The translations under genes and the position numbers were made by a program. Positions 33,599-41,562 of a DNA stretch of 64,000 bases are shown here, piece by piece. The notes under the pieces were generated by a model, which had not been told where the DNA came from, did not search any database, and worked only from the letters and a program-made list of their open reading frames with translations. This DNA is from CAZKRU01 sp964555235 (GTDB taxonomy: Bacteria; Verrucomicrobiota; Verrucomicrobiia; Methylacidiphilales; CAMAQI01): positions 1 through 64,000 of the forward strand of contig CAZKRU010000003.1 of assembly GCA_964555235.1 (NCBI GenBank), given 5' to 3'. Position 1 is the first letter of the stretch, and each line of letters opens with the position of its first letter.

Positions 33599-34072
33599 AT
33601 GGCGCGTCTTTTTCTATTACTGACAGGGCTTCTTTTGCTGGGAGGCGGAGGGGATCGGGCGTGGGCAGGGGCCTCCAAGCCAAAAGGGCAGGTACGGGTT
33701 CATCTCCAGGTGAATCAGCAGCCGGGACCCTCGGCACACGCGACGATTGTGACTCTCACCAATCCGGATGAAACGATTGCGATTTCCTCCCTTCCAGAGG
33801 TCTCCGAGCGCGAATTGGAATCGATCGAGCTCCTCAAAGGGGGAGAAGGTGCGGCGATCTTGAAATTTGACCAGCGGGGGAAACTTCTCCTGAATAATAT
33901 GACGAATCAGGGGCAAGGGCGCATTATGGTCGTATATCTGAATGGACGAATGATTTACACTCCGGTAATTGATTCTCAGATTGTGAATGGAGTTTTGGTG
34001 ATTCCACGTGGAGTTACCGCCAAAGATATCGAAGTGCTTACCAGCGTAACGCGAGTGAAGAATAATCGATGA
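33599..34072 (+). CDS. Secreted protein resembling the SecD P1 head domain
   Basis: A 157-residue protein with a signal peptide (LFLLLTGLLLLGGGGDRAWA). The C-terminal half ILKFDQRGKLLLNNMTNQ (about 91-108), then RIMVVYLNGRMIYTPVIDSQIVNGVLVI and the helix GVTAKDIEVL, closely follows the pattern of the P1 head of SecD/SecDF (small-domain with VLDGKVISAPVI in SecD). It lacks the SecD membrane helices, so it is not an export motor. It overlaps the next gene by ATGA and precedes recG in a likely unit. The function is unknown; domain resemblance is by eye. Confidence 0.6.
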   Translation: MARLFLLLTGLLLLGGGGDRAWAGASKPKGQVRVHLQVNQQPGPSAHATIVTLTNPDETIAISSLPEVSERELESIELLKGGEGAAILKFDQRGKLLLNNMTNQGQGRIMVVYLNGRMIYTPVIDSQIVNGVLVIPRGVTAKDIEVLTSVTRVKNNR

Positions 34073-34749
34073 GCGAAGAGATTAACAAGGAACGGCGTCG
34101 CCGCTCCAAGCCGATGGAATTTGACCTCGGATTGGAAGGGACCGTTACGCCCAAAAAAGAGGCCAATGCGTGGACCCCTCCTCCCCCTCCTGTTTCGGCT
34201 CCTTCGTTCAAATCGGAGCCAACCCCTGCTTCTACAGCCGCTCCGAAGTCAGAGCCGAGCCCAGCCCCTGTTTTTCCTTCCGTGACAACCCCAACCGAGA
34301 ATAAGCCTATGAATCCAAATAATCCAACCCCCTCGATGAGTGATTTCCGACGCAACACCGAACGTCAGGCGCGTGAACAGGAGAATATGGGAACGTTACT
34401 CTCCGGCGTTGCTTATGCGCTGATCGGCGGAATTTTGCTGGTGGCGACCTTGGCCGGTTTTGGAGGATATATCCTCTGGCGTCAGATTCAGAACAACGCG
34501 ACGACCGTGGCACAAGTGGATGAGAAATACTCGAAAGAGGTTGCGATGTTACAGGACTCGAATAAAGCCCTGGCCGATCAGTTGGATGGAATGTCGCGCA
34601 AGCAGCAGGAGCAGGTGAATCGCTTGGCCGCAGCGCTGGATGCTCAACGTGCGGAGAGCAAGACGGATCGTCTGAACCGAGACCGTCAGGTGACAACCCT
34701 TCAACAACGAGTGAAAAAGCTGGAAGATCAACGGACGATTGTTCGTTGA
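34069..34749 (+). CDS. Single-pass membrane protein with Pro-rich head and coiled coil
   Basis: A 226-residue protein. The N-terminal 105 residues are Pro/Ser/Thr-rich and probably disordered; one membrane helix follows (GVAYALIGGILLVATLAGFGGYILW, residues 117-141); the last 80 residues are a strong coiled coil (EVAMLQDSNKALADQLDG and onward). It overlaps the SecD-P1-like gene by four bases. No family is recognised. The layout suits a scaffold or cell-envelope protein with cytosolic disordered part and periplasmic coiled coil, or the reverse. Confidence 0.65.
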   Translation: MSEEINKERRRRSKPMEFDLGLEGTVTPKKEANAWTPPPPPVSAPSFKSEPTPASTAAPKSEPSPAPVFPSVTTPTENKPMNPNNPTPSMSDFRRNTERQAREQENMGTLLSGVAYALIGGILLVATLAGFGGYILWRQIQNNATTVAQVDEKYSKEVAMLQDSNKALADQLDGMSRKQQEQVNRLAAALDAQRAESKTDRLNRDRQVTTLQQRVKKLEDQRTIVR

Positions 34750-34770
34750 TGGGAGTGGCTCGAAATCAGG

Positions 34771-35292
34771 ATGATTTCTACTGTTGAGATTCAACGCCTT
34801 CTTTCCGAGTGGCGTTTCCGATTGGATCGGATTAAAGCCATTATTGCGCCTCCTCAGTGGGCTGAAGGGGATTGGCGTGAATTCTGTCTTTTGCTGAATG
34901 TCTTGATTCGTAAGCATGGCGTCAGCTGGATTATCGATCCGAAGACCTATTGGGATCTGCGTTGGAGCATTAAAGGGGGCGGTGAGCTCGTCTGTCAGGT
35001 GGAGCATACGGCGGACGAAAAAACGACCTTGGTGGTGGCTCAGGTGGGAGGATTTGCGCAGGAGGTTGGAAGTTATACCTGGCTTTGGGCGGAGTTTGAT
35101 CTCGAAGGAAATTTCACTCAAGACCCGTATTGGGTCGAAGGAACGTGGAAGGAGGCGCTGATGATGTTGATTCTTCCGTATCACCACCGGGCCGGATTTT
35201 TCCTTGGAAACCAAGCCGCAACTCCGGATAGTTTTTTACTGCAAGAAGGGGCGAGACCGAACCCGACCGCGTCGCATCTTCATCTCCAATAG
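34771..35292 (+). CDS. Hypothetical protein (173 residues)
   Basis: A soluble mixed alpha/beta protein with no signal peptide and no recognised motif. Noticeable features are many Trp residues (WRFRLDRIKAIIAPPQWAEGDW near the start, YTWLWAEFDL later) and a central strand region VAQVGGFAQEVGSYTW. It starts 22 bp after the coiled-coil protein gene and ends against the REP element before recG, so it belongs to the same unit. Real coding is supported by context and length; function unknown. Confidence 0.6.
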   Translation: MISTVEIQRLLSEWRFRLDRIKAIIAPPQWAEGDWREFCLLLNVLIRKHGVSWIIDPKTYWDLRWSIKGGGELVCQVEHTADEKTTLVVAQVGGFAQEVGSYTWLWAEFDLEGNFTQDPYWVEGTWKEALMMLILPYHHRAGFFLGNQAATPDSFLLQEGARPNPTASHLHLQ

Positions 35293-35359
35293 GGAAGGGA
35301 TACCTCTCCGAGGTGTCCCTTCCCAGAGCCCGGACGCCTACGGAGAGGCGGCCCTACCA
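35291..35359. repeat. REP-like palindromic repeat, copy 5
   Basis: AGGGAAGGGATACCTCTCCG on the left and GGCCCTACCA on the right with the inner GGACGCCTACGGAGAGGC arm. It overlaps the final base or two of the 173-residue gene and ends 9 bp before the recG start, unusually close to a start codon. Confidence 0.7.
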
Positions 35360-35367
35360 TTTTTAGA

Positions 35368-37476
35368 ATGAAAAAAGAGAGCAAAAAGAAAGCGGCGCCT
35401 CCACGGAAAGAAACGCCTGTGGAGTTTTCATCGCTCTCCTCACCGCAACGTCAGGCGCTGGCGAAGCTCGGAATTCAAAACCGACGCGAGTTGCTTTATT
35501 ATCTTCCCCGCCGGTATGAAGACCGAACCCGATTGATTTCGCTCGATCAGGCGAAGATGGGGGATGCGTTGGTGGCGCGGGGAATTGTGCAAGCTTCCAA
35601 GGCGGGATGGTGGCGGGGCGGTCGTGGTGTTTTTGAACTCGTGCTCGTGACCGAATCGGATGCTTCGCTCAAAGATCGAATGCTGCGGTGCCGTTGGTAT
35701 GGAATGCCATATTTGAAACGAGCGCTGACTCAGGGAAAAGAGATCGTCGTTTTTGGGAAACTTTTCAAAGACAAGCAAGGATGGCTGATGACGCATCCGG
35801 AGTACGAAGTGGTCGATTCGGGGGAGGATGCACCGATTCACTTGAGTCGGATTACGCCAATTTATCCTCTGACCGAAGGAGTCACCCAGCGGGTGCTTCG
35901 AAAACTGATGTATCAGGAGGTCATGGGACATCCGGTGGAAGTGGCTGAGTTTTATCCATACCCGGAAGATTTAATCTCGTTGGAGAAGGCGATTCCATCC
36001 GCGCACTTTCCGGCTTCGGAAAAAGAACAGCGATCTGCGTTGAAGCGGCTTGTTTACGATGAGTTTTTTGTTCTTCAGTGTATTTTGGCAGAACGAAAGG
36101 CAGCGCGTCTTCAAATCGTGCGAGGCCGGGGTGGGATTCGAACCCCATTGGCCAAACCGTTTTTGGAATCGCTCCCCTTTTCTCCGACAGGGGCGCAAGC
36201 GCGGGTGATGGTTGAAATCGAGGCAGATTTGAAAAACACCGTTCCGATGCATCGACTACTTCAAGGGGATGTCGGTTCCGGGAAAACGATGGTGGCGGTT
36301 TATGCCATGCTCCTGGCGGTCGAGCGTGGAGAGCAGGCGGCGCTGATGGCCCCGACGGAAATTTTGGCAGAGCAACATTTTCTGAACCTGCGCCGATGGT
36401 TGGAGCCGCTCGGAGTTTCCGTCGGACTTTATACGGGGTCGAAGAAAAAGACGGATCGCTCGCCTCTGGACGATGATGGAATTCAAAAGTCGCTTTTTCA
36501 GGGAAAGGGATCGGTCGTCGTGGGGACGCATGCGCTGCTGTATGATACGTATGCGGCACGGGAGTTGGGATTGGTGGTGATTGATGAACAACATAAATTT
36601 GGCGTGATGCAGCGGCTGACGCTCGTTCAGAAAGGGCGGAATCCGGATGTTCTGGTGATGACCGCGACGCCGATTCCTCGGACGATGGGGATGACGCTTT
36701 ACGGGGATCTGGAGATCTCGGTTTTAAACGAACTTCCCCCCGGGCGGAGTCCGATTCGCACGGCCGTCCGAGCGCCTGATGATTGTGCAAAGGTCTGGGT
36801 CTTTATGCGTCAGCAGGTGGAGGAGGGACGACAGGCTTACGTGGTTTATCCGTTGATTGAGGAATCGGAAAAAGTCGATGCCAAGGCGGTTCAGGTGGAA
36901 TATGAGCGGATTCGAAAAAGCATGGCGCCGCATTCCGTTGGCTTGTTGCACGGGCGGATGAAGGCGGATGAAAAAGAGGCGGTTATGCGGGAATTTCGTG
37001 AAGGGCGGATCAAGGTTTTGGTGAGTACTCCGGTGATTGAAGTCGGGGTCGATGTTCCCAATGCAACCTTGATGGTCATTGAAAATGCAGAGCGTTTTGG
37101 ACTGGCGCAATTGCACCAGCTTCGAGGACGGATCGGGCGGGGAGCGGCGAAATCATTTTGTGCGTTGATCGGGGATCCAAAGAGTCTGGAAAGCTGGCAG
37201 CGGCTCAAGATCATGGAAGAGACTCAGGATGGATTTCGCATTGCCGAGGAAGATTACAAAATTCGGGGTCCGGGAAATATGTTTGGAACGGAGCAGAGTG
37301 GGCTTCCTCCCCTTCGCGTTGGCGATTTTCTGCGAGATTATGCGCTGTTGCAACGGGCAAGGGATGATGCGACGCGACTTTTCCGGATTGATTCGGAACT
37401 TGCCGCCTGGCCGGGATTACGAAGTTTGTTGAATGAAATCAATGCCCAGCGGAAGACGTTGGCGACAGTCGGCTGA
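35368..37476 (+). CDS. recG: ATP-dependent DNA helicase RecG
   Basis: Branch-migration helicase that remodels stalled replication forks and recombination intermediates. The 702 residues contain the N-terminal wedge/OB domain (LLYYLPRRYEDRTRLI at about 46-61), Walker A GDVGSGKTMVAV near 300, DEQHKFGV near 405, TATPIPRTMGMTLYGD and the C-terminal helicase motifs STPVIEVGVDVPNA and QLRGRIGRG. Length is standard. The first ~15 residues are Lys/Pro-rich. It lies 75 bp after the preceding gene with a REP element between. Confidence 0.97.
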   Translation: MKKESKKKAAPPRKETPVEFSSLSSPQRQALAKLGIQNRRELLYYLPRRYEDRTRLISLDQAKMGDALVARGIVQASKAGWWRGGRGVFELVLVTESDASLKDRMLRCRWYGMPYLKRALTQGKEIVVFGKLFKDKQGWLMTHPEYEVVDSGEDAPIHLSRITPIYPLTEGVTQRVLRKLMYQEVMGHPVEVAEFYPYPEDLISLEKAIPSAHFPASEKEQRSALKRLVYDEFFVLQCILAERKAARLQIVRGRGGIRTPLAKPFLESLPFSPTGAQARVMVEIEADLKNTVPMHRLLQGDVGSGKTMVAVYAMLLAVERGEQAALMAPTEILAEQHFLNLRRWLEPLGVSVGLYTGSKKKTDRSPLDDDGIQKSLFQGKGSVVVGTHALLYDTYAARELGLVVIDEQHKFGVMQRLTLVQKGRNPDVLVMTATPIPRTMGMTLYGDLEISVLNELPPGRSPIRTAVRAPDDCAKVWVFMRQQVEEGRQAYVVYPLIEESEKVDAKAVQVEYERIRKSMAPHSVGLLHGRMKADEKEAVMREFREGRIKVLVSTPVIEVGVDVPNATLMVIENAERFGLAQLHQLRGRIGRGAAKSFCALIGDPKSLESWQRLKIMEETQDGFRIAEEDYKIRGPGNMFGTEQSGLPPLRVGDFLRDYALLQRARDDATRLFRIDSELAAWPGLRSLLNEINAQRKTLATVG

Positions 37477-37490
37477 AGAACGAAAAGGGA

Positions 37491-38213
37491 TCAGCTTCCC
37501 TTGGCAAGGCGTTCGGCCAGCATTTCCGGAAGACCCGCATCACGAATTTTCTTTTGGGCTCCGGCAATATCATAGGAGACGCGACGAAATTCGATGCGAC
37601 GTGTTGCCTCGTGATAAATCACGTAACAGGCAGCGGGATCCCCATCGCGCGGTTGTCCGACGGAGCCGATATTGACCAGATATTTTTTCTCAGGAACCAG
37701 GAGATGCTCGGGGCCGGGAAGGTGCATTTGGGTGAGGAGGAGTTTGTCGTAAAAACGGGGAACATGGGTGTGCCCGCAGAGACAGACCTGATGGCGTTGT
37801 TGCTGGAAATTTAATTCAATATTCAGGGCATTATTCAGGTAGTGCCATTTTTCCGGTTGAAAGAGGGACGAATGAACCATGATGAAGGACTCAAATTCCA
37901 TTTTGAGCGGAAGATCGCAGAGAAATTTTTTCTCCTCGGAATTCAATTGTTTGCGTGCAAATTCCAGTCCGGCGAGGACGTGCGGACGGTAAAGGAGCGG
38001 AGTATCCTGCCATGCCTCGTCATCGTGGTTTCCCATGAGAATGGGGCAATTCAGCTTTCGGATGACCTCGAGACATTCACGAGGGGAGGCGCCATAACCG
38101 ACAATGTCCCCTAAACAAAACCGCTGGGTGACTTGCTGGCTCTCCATGTCAGCAATGACGGCTTGGAGGGCCTCCAAGTTTCCGTGAATATCACTAAAAA
38201 AGGCGGCTTTCAT
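37491..38213 (-). CDS. Metallophosphoesterase (YfcE/calcineurin-like)
   Basis: A 240-residue dinuclear-metal phosphoesterase. The motifs are FFSDIHGNLEAL (residues 5-16), LGDIVGYGASP near 34, MGNHDDEAW near 60, and CGHTHVPRF near 145. This set is typical for the DUF2437-free YfcE/MJ0936-like group acting on nucleotides or phosphodiesters; the substrate is unknown. It is convergent with recG (14 bp apart) and lies downstream of two small genes on the same strand. Confidence 0.88.
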   Translation of the reverse strand: MKAAFFSDIHGNLEALQAVIADMESQQVTQRFCLGDIVGYGASPRECLEVIRKLNCPILMGNHDDEAWQDTPLLYRPHVLAGLEFARKQLNSEEKKFLCDLPLKMEFESFIMVHSSLFQPEKWHYLNNALNIELNFQQQRHQVCLCGHTHVPRFYDKLLLTQMHLPGPEHLLVPEKKYLVNIGSVGQPRDGDPAACYVIYHEATRRIEFRRVSYDIAGAQKKIRDAGLPEMLAERLAKGS

Positions 38214-38245
38214 TCAGATGAATTAAAGGGTGAAAGTCTGAGGTC

Positions 38246-38647
38246 TCACGGCGGTCCGTCAAGTGAAACCGGAATTTCCCAGAATATTCCTGCAAAAAAT
38301 GCACCCAAAGTGTAAGCGACGATATCCCCTGCGTCTCCGGTGGCATGAGCGACAAATCGCGGGCCAATGACTTCAAAAAGCAGGGACCAGAGCGCGAGAT
38401 GGAAGAGAACTTCGCTGAATTGAGGGAAGCCGTCATGGCGGCGAAGGCCGAGTTTTCGTTGAAGCCAAAGGATTAACGGGAGCGCCGCCGGAATGAGTAA
38501 AAAATCGTTGCCGTGATTCTGAAGAAGCGGCCAATGCCCGTGGGGCGAGACGACCCAGCGATTGAGGCCGTAGGCGATGATGCTCCCCCAACAGAGAGGG
38601 TCTTTGCCGTAGCGATAGTTCTTCAGAGCGCGAGGAGGATAATCCAA
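38246..38647 (-). CDS. Membrane protein of unknown function
   Basis: A 133-residue protein with three hydrophobic segments (about 48-60, 82-96, 108-124) and the motif THATGDAGDIVAYTLGAFFAGIFW-like ending (residues 101-124), which recalls the Asp-rich helix of VanZ-like membrane proteins. I cannot assign a family. The start overlaps a 25-residue hydrophobic reading frame (38623-38700), which may couple its translation to the upstream deoxyhypusine-synthase-like gene. If the annotation start is wrong, a frameshift between the two frames is an alternative. Confidence 0.55.
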   Translation of the reverse strand: MDYPPRALKNYRYGKDPLCWGSIIAYGLNRWVVSPHGHWPLLQNHGNDFLLIPAALPLILWLQRKLGLRRHDGFPQFSEVLFHLALWSLLFEVIGPRFVAHATGDAGDIVAYTLGAFFAGIFWEIPVSLDGPP

Positions 38648-38700
38648 CCGGTTCCGAGAGCAATGGCGGTTTTGAGCAGGAGAGGAACGAGGAGGTTCAT
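38623..38700 (-). CDS. Possible 25-residue hydrophobic leader peptide
   Basis: A short frame that starts 3 bp after the deoxyhypusine-synthase-like stop. It encodes one hydrophobic helix (LLVPLLLKTAIALGTGWIIL) and stops 25 bp inside the start of the 133-residue membrane protein gene. Either a small membrane peptide, a translational coupler, or the true N-terminus of the next gene disrupted by a frameshift. Weakly supported. Confidence 0.35.
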   Translation of the reverse strand: MNLLVPLLLKTAIALGTGWIILLAL

Positions 38701-38702
38701 CT

Positions 38703-39680
38703 TTACCAACCCAATATATGAGCGAAAATCAACGGAGCGACGATGGTTGCGTCGGATTCGATGATATATTTCGGGGTATTCACTCCAAGCTTGCCCCACG
38801 TAATTTTCTCATTTGGAACTGCGCCCGAGTAAGAGCCGAAACTGGTAGTGGAATCGCTGATTTGGCAGAAGTAGCCCCAGAGCGGAACTTCTGGGCGCTG
38901 GAGATCCTGATGGAGCATTGGAACGACACAAATCGGGAAATCTCCCGCGATCCCGCCGCCAATCTGGAAAAATCCGATCGAGTGTTTGGCGCTCGTCTCG
39001 GTGTAAATTTTTGCCAGCTCCATCATGTACTCGATGCCGGTGCGAACGGTGTGAACATTCTTCACATCGCCGGCGATACAATGGCCTGCAAACATATTGC
39101 CAAGGGTGGAATCTTCCCAGCCCGGAACAATCATTGGAAGATTCTTTTCCATTGCTGCGAGCATCCAGCTGTTCTTTGGATCGATTTGGTAGAATTTTTC
39201 CAATTTTCTCGAGCGGAGGACTCGGAAAAAGAACTCGTGGGGGAAATAGCGTTCGCCGGCTTTGTCAGCGGCAACCCATTCGTCTAAAACAACCCCCTCA
39301 AGGCGTCGCATCGCTTCCATTTCAGGAATGCACGTATCGGTCACTCGATTCATGTGCCTGTCGAGAAGTTTTTGTTCATCCGCAGGAGTGAGGTCGCGAT
39401 AATTCGGGACGCGCTCGTAGTAATCGTGGGCGACAAGATTAAAGATATCTTCCTCAAGATTCGCTCCGGTGCAACAGATCCAATGGACTTTGTCCTGACG
39501 GATCATTTCGGCCAATGAAAGACCGAGCTCTGCGGTGCTCATGGCGCCCGCCAGGGTAACAAGCATCTTCCCGCCTTGATCAAGATGAGTCTGATAACCC
39601 TTCGCTGCGTCGATTAGTGCTGCGGCGTTAAAGTGACGATAGTGATGCTGAATGAATTGAGTGACAGGTCCTTTGCTCAT
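38703..39680 (-). CDS. Deoxyhypusine-synthase-family protein
   Basis: The frame opens at 39791, but homologues of this type begin MSKGPVTQFIQHHYRHFNAA, so I take the Met at 39680 (325 residues). Family marks are LVTLAGAMSTAELGLSLAEMI, CCTGANLEEDIFNLVAHDYY and the NAD-site region near the end. Eukaryotic enzymes transfer an aminobutyl group from spermidine; bacterial members probably make other polyamines such as homospermidine. The position equivalent to the catalytic Lys motif GGGLPKHH reads GGGIAGDFP, without Lys, so the chemistry may differ. It is followed by a tiny hydrophobic frame. Confidence 0.82.
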   Translation of the reverse strand: MSKGPVTQFIQHHYRHFNAAALIDAAKGYQTHLDQGGKMLVTLAGAMSTAELGLSLAEMIRQDKVHWICCTGANLEEDIFNLVAHDYYERVPNYRDLTPADEQKLLDRHMNRVTDTCIPEMEAMRRLEGVVLDEWVAADKAGERYFPHEFFFRVLRSRKLEKFYQIDPKNSWMLAAMEKNLPMIVPGWEDSTLGNMFAGHCIAGDVKNVHTVRTGIEYMMELAKIYTETSAKHSIGFFQIGGGIAGDFPICVVPMLHQDLQRPEVPLWGYFCQISDSTTSFGSYSGAVPNEKITWGKLGVNTPKYIIESDATIVAPLIFAHILGW

Positions 39681-39786
39681 GAGTGCGATTTCATTTTCTT
39701 TCGGGTGGAAAGTCAAGTTTAACCGGGAGGAAGATCCCGCCATCGTCAAATTGTAACGTTCATCATGCTGCTCAATTGGGTGGTGT

Positions 39787-39905
39787 TTCACGCAAAGCTC
39801 CTGCCCGTCGGATGTGTAGATCGGGGTGCGAAGTGAATGGCTTCTCGCGCGGGCGGCTCTTTATCTTGAGGTTCTTAGAAGTTTGCTTCACGAAGTGTCA
39901 GCAAG
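39787..39905. repeat. CGCAAAGCTCCTGCCCGT-type repeat, copy 1
   Basis: Contains CACGCAAAGCTCCTGCCCGT near its left end, then CTCTTTATCTTGAGGTTCTT and AGAAGTTTGCTTCACGAAGTG. A longer copy with the same blocks in the same order is at 52693-52900. It fills much of the 320-bp gap between the deoxyhypusine-synthase-like gene and cassette 2. Confidence 0.65.
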
Positions 39906-39958
39906 AAGTCAAGGTGGTGGATTTTGGTTTTTTAAATAAAATGAATTAATTATACAAA

Positions 39959-39973
39959 AATGTAATTTACATT
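39959..39973. promoter_or_regulatory. Perfect palindrome upstream of pilin-like cassette 2
   Basis: AATGTAATTTACATT, a 15-bp perfect dyad, lies in an AT-rich stretch (39930-39995) about 28 bp before the first cassette 2 start codon. It is unlike the TCTA-N4-TAGA sites of cassette 1. It could be the binding site of an unknown regulator or part of the promoter. Confidence 0.45.
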
Positions 39974-40000
39974 CATAAATGTTTTATTTACAACTCCGGC

Positions 40001-40549
40001 ATGCGTCGGGATTTCGGGGGATACACGCTGGTGGAGTGTCTGATGGTCATGGGGATCATCGCTCTGATGGCGTTTGGATCGATGGGGCTCTTTTCAAATT
40101 TTCTCGCACGGATGCGGCAGGAGGCGGGGTTGACCGAGTTGGCCTTGACGGTCGAGCGTGCGCGAATTGAAGCGATGCGGTTGGGGGTTCGAGTTTATGT
40201 CGGTTTTTTCAAAAGTGGGGGACGCCAGTCGTATTTTCTGTTTCGAGAAATGATGGAAGAGGAGGAGACTCTGGGTGAGGGAAGCGCTCCGCGATTGCTT
40301 TCGCAAACACGTTCTCTTCCGGACTCCCTCGAATGCCGGGTGGAGGATCTTCCTTTTTGGAATGGAGCTCCCGTGCAGGGAGTGAGGGAGGCGCTGACGG
40401 TTTTAAGTTTTTCACCACTCGGTTCCCGTGAAGGAGCGAGTGAGGTGATTTCCATAGAAAAGGGAGGCGTGGGGACCATTGCCTCCCTCCAGGTGACTTC
40501 GCAAGGCCCGGTGCGATTTGCTTGGGAGACGGCAACATTCCGACAATAA
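40001..40549 (+). CDS. Verru_Chthon cassette protein D (pilin-like), cassette 2
   Basis: A 182-residue prepilin-like protein, first gene of cassette 2. A seven-residue leader MRRDFGG precedes YTLVECLMVMGIIALMAFGS, the prepilin cleavage site with Tyr in place of Phe and the +5 Glu. The body has GspH-like ELALTVERARIEAMRLGVRVYVGF. Compared with cassette 1 D it is shorter at the C-terminus. It is followed after 15 bp, including a GAGGAG ribosome binding site, by B. Assembly into a pseudopilus-like fibre is inferred. Confidence 0.83.
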   Translation: MRRDFGGYTLVECLMVMGIIALMAFGSMGLFSNFLARMRQEAGLTELALTVERARIEAMRLGVRVYVGFFKSGGRQSYFLFREMMEEEETLGEGSAPRLLSQTRSLPDSLECRVEDLPFWNGAPVQGVREALTVLSFSPLGSREGASEVISIEKGGVGTIASLQVTSQGPVRFAWETATFRQ

Positions 40550-40564
40550 ACGAGGAGTCACGCG

Positions 40565-40963
40565 ATGCGCATTCTGGGGTGCCGGGGATTTTCATTAATG
40601 GAATGTGTGATTGCTCTGGCGGTGACTGCCATGGGGTTGGTCGGAATTCTTTCAGTCATTCCTGCGGTGTTGAGAAATGTTTCTGATTGCGAATGGAAAT
40701 ACCGAACCGGCTCTCTTTTCCAAAATCTTCGAGCAGATCTTCGCGGCCAATCAGGAATTGTAGACGAATCGGGCGGCTGGATCGACTGGAGTGCTGTGGC
40801 TGAGAAGGGGATCGTTCAGTGGCGGGTTGATTCGAAAACGTTGTGTGCGAAACGGAATGGCGATTGGAAAATCACGTTGAATCGGATGGAAGTCGATTGG
40901 TGGCGGGTCACGGTTCAAGGAGTGGGGAGAAGTCAGATGACTTATCTCTACTTGCCGCCATGA
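40565..40963 (+). CDS. Verru_Chthon cassette protein B (pilin-like), cassette 2
   Basis: A 132-residue pilin-like protein. The leader MRILGCRG precedes FSLMECVIALAVTAMGLVGI, with the +5 Glu kept and an extra Cys after it, as in D of the same cassette. The body is short and basic/aromatic (WKYRTGSLFQNLRADLRG). It overlaps the C gene by ATGA at 40960-40963. The order D-B-C-A is the same as in cassette 1, with much shorter proteins. Confidence 0.8.
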   Translation: MRILGCRGFSLMECVIALAVTAMGLVGILSVIPAVLRNVSDCEWKYRTGSLFQNLRADLRGQSGIVDESGGWIDWSAVAEKGIVQWRVDSKTLCAKRNGDWKITLNRMEVDWWRVTVQGVGRSQMTYLYLPP

Positions 40964-41562
40964 ATTTGAAATCGCGGAGCGGCGTAACGCTCCTCGAGCT
41001 CATGGTGGCGATGGCGGTCACGGTGATTTTGTTGGGAGTGATGTATGAAGTGCATCGGGAAGTGATGCGGGTGAGTCAACAGGCAGGGGGGCGAGTGCAA
41101 CGGAAAAGGGAAATTCGATCGGTGCTTGAGATGATCTCCATGGATGTGCAAGCAATGGCGCGAGGCTCGGATGCGGCACTTTGGGTGAATCCTCCGACCG
41201 GCGATACTTCCGTGACGTTGCTCGGTCTCGTCAAGGGTGAGTACGGGGTCGCTGCGATTCGCTATTCGTGGAATGGAAAAAAGTCGGGAGAACTTCGGAG
41301 AGCGGAGCTCCCTCCGTACGCCACCTTTCAGGCCTGGCGTTCTGGGGGCGCCTTTCAATTTCCCGAGCGATTTTTTCCGGAAAATGAAGAAGTTGTTTTG
41401 GAGCGGGTCGAAGCCTTTCAGGTCCGTTTTTTTCAATCTCGTGACTGGCATCAATCCGGAGCATTGTTGGGAGAACTTCCTGAGGAGCTAGAAATCATTC
41501 TGAACGATGATCTTCCTGGAAAAGCTTCTGAGCCTTATTCGATTCGTGTGGCGATTGAGTGA
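40960..41562 (+). CDS. Verru_Chthon cassette protein C (pilin-like), cassette 2
   Basis: A 200-residue pilin-like protein; the frame is open further upstream, but the ATG at 40960 overlaps the B stop and gives a proper leader MNLKSRSG before VTLLELMVAMAVTVILLGVM with +5 Glu. The body is GspJ-like (VQRKREIRSVLEMISMDVQAMARG). It ends overlapping the GTG start of A as GTGA. Role as for the cassette 1 homologue. Confidence 0.83.
   Translation: MNLKSRSGVTLLELMVAMAVTVILLGVMYEVHREVMRVSQQAGGRVQRKREIRSVLEMISMDVQAMARGSDAALWVNPPTGDTSVTLLGLVKGEYGVAAIRYSWNGKKSGELRRAELPPYATFQAWRSGGAFQFPERFFPENEEVVLERVEAFQVRFFQSRDWHQSGALLGELPEELEIILNDDLPGKASEPYSIRVAIE

Noticed and set aside
35921..36790. 289-residue minus-strand open frame inside recG
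   Set aside because: Pro/Ser/Arg-rich shadow of recG, no domain, no context.
38246..38700. A definite frameshifted pseudogene made of the 25-residue frame and the 133-residue gene
   Set aside because: The second frame looks intact as a membrane protein and no homologue can be compared here; kept as an open alternative only.
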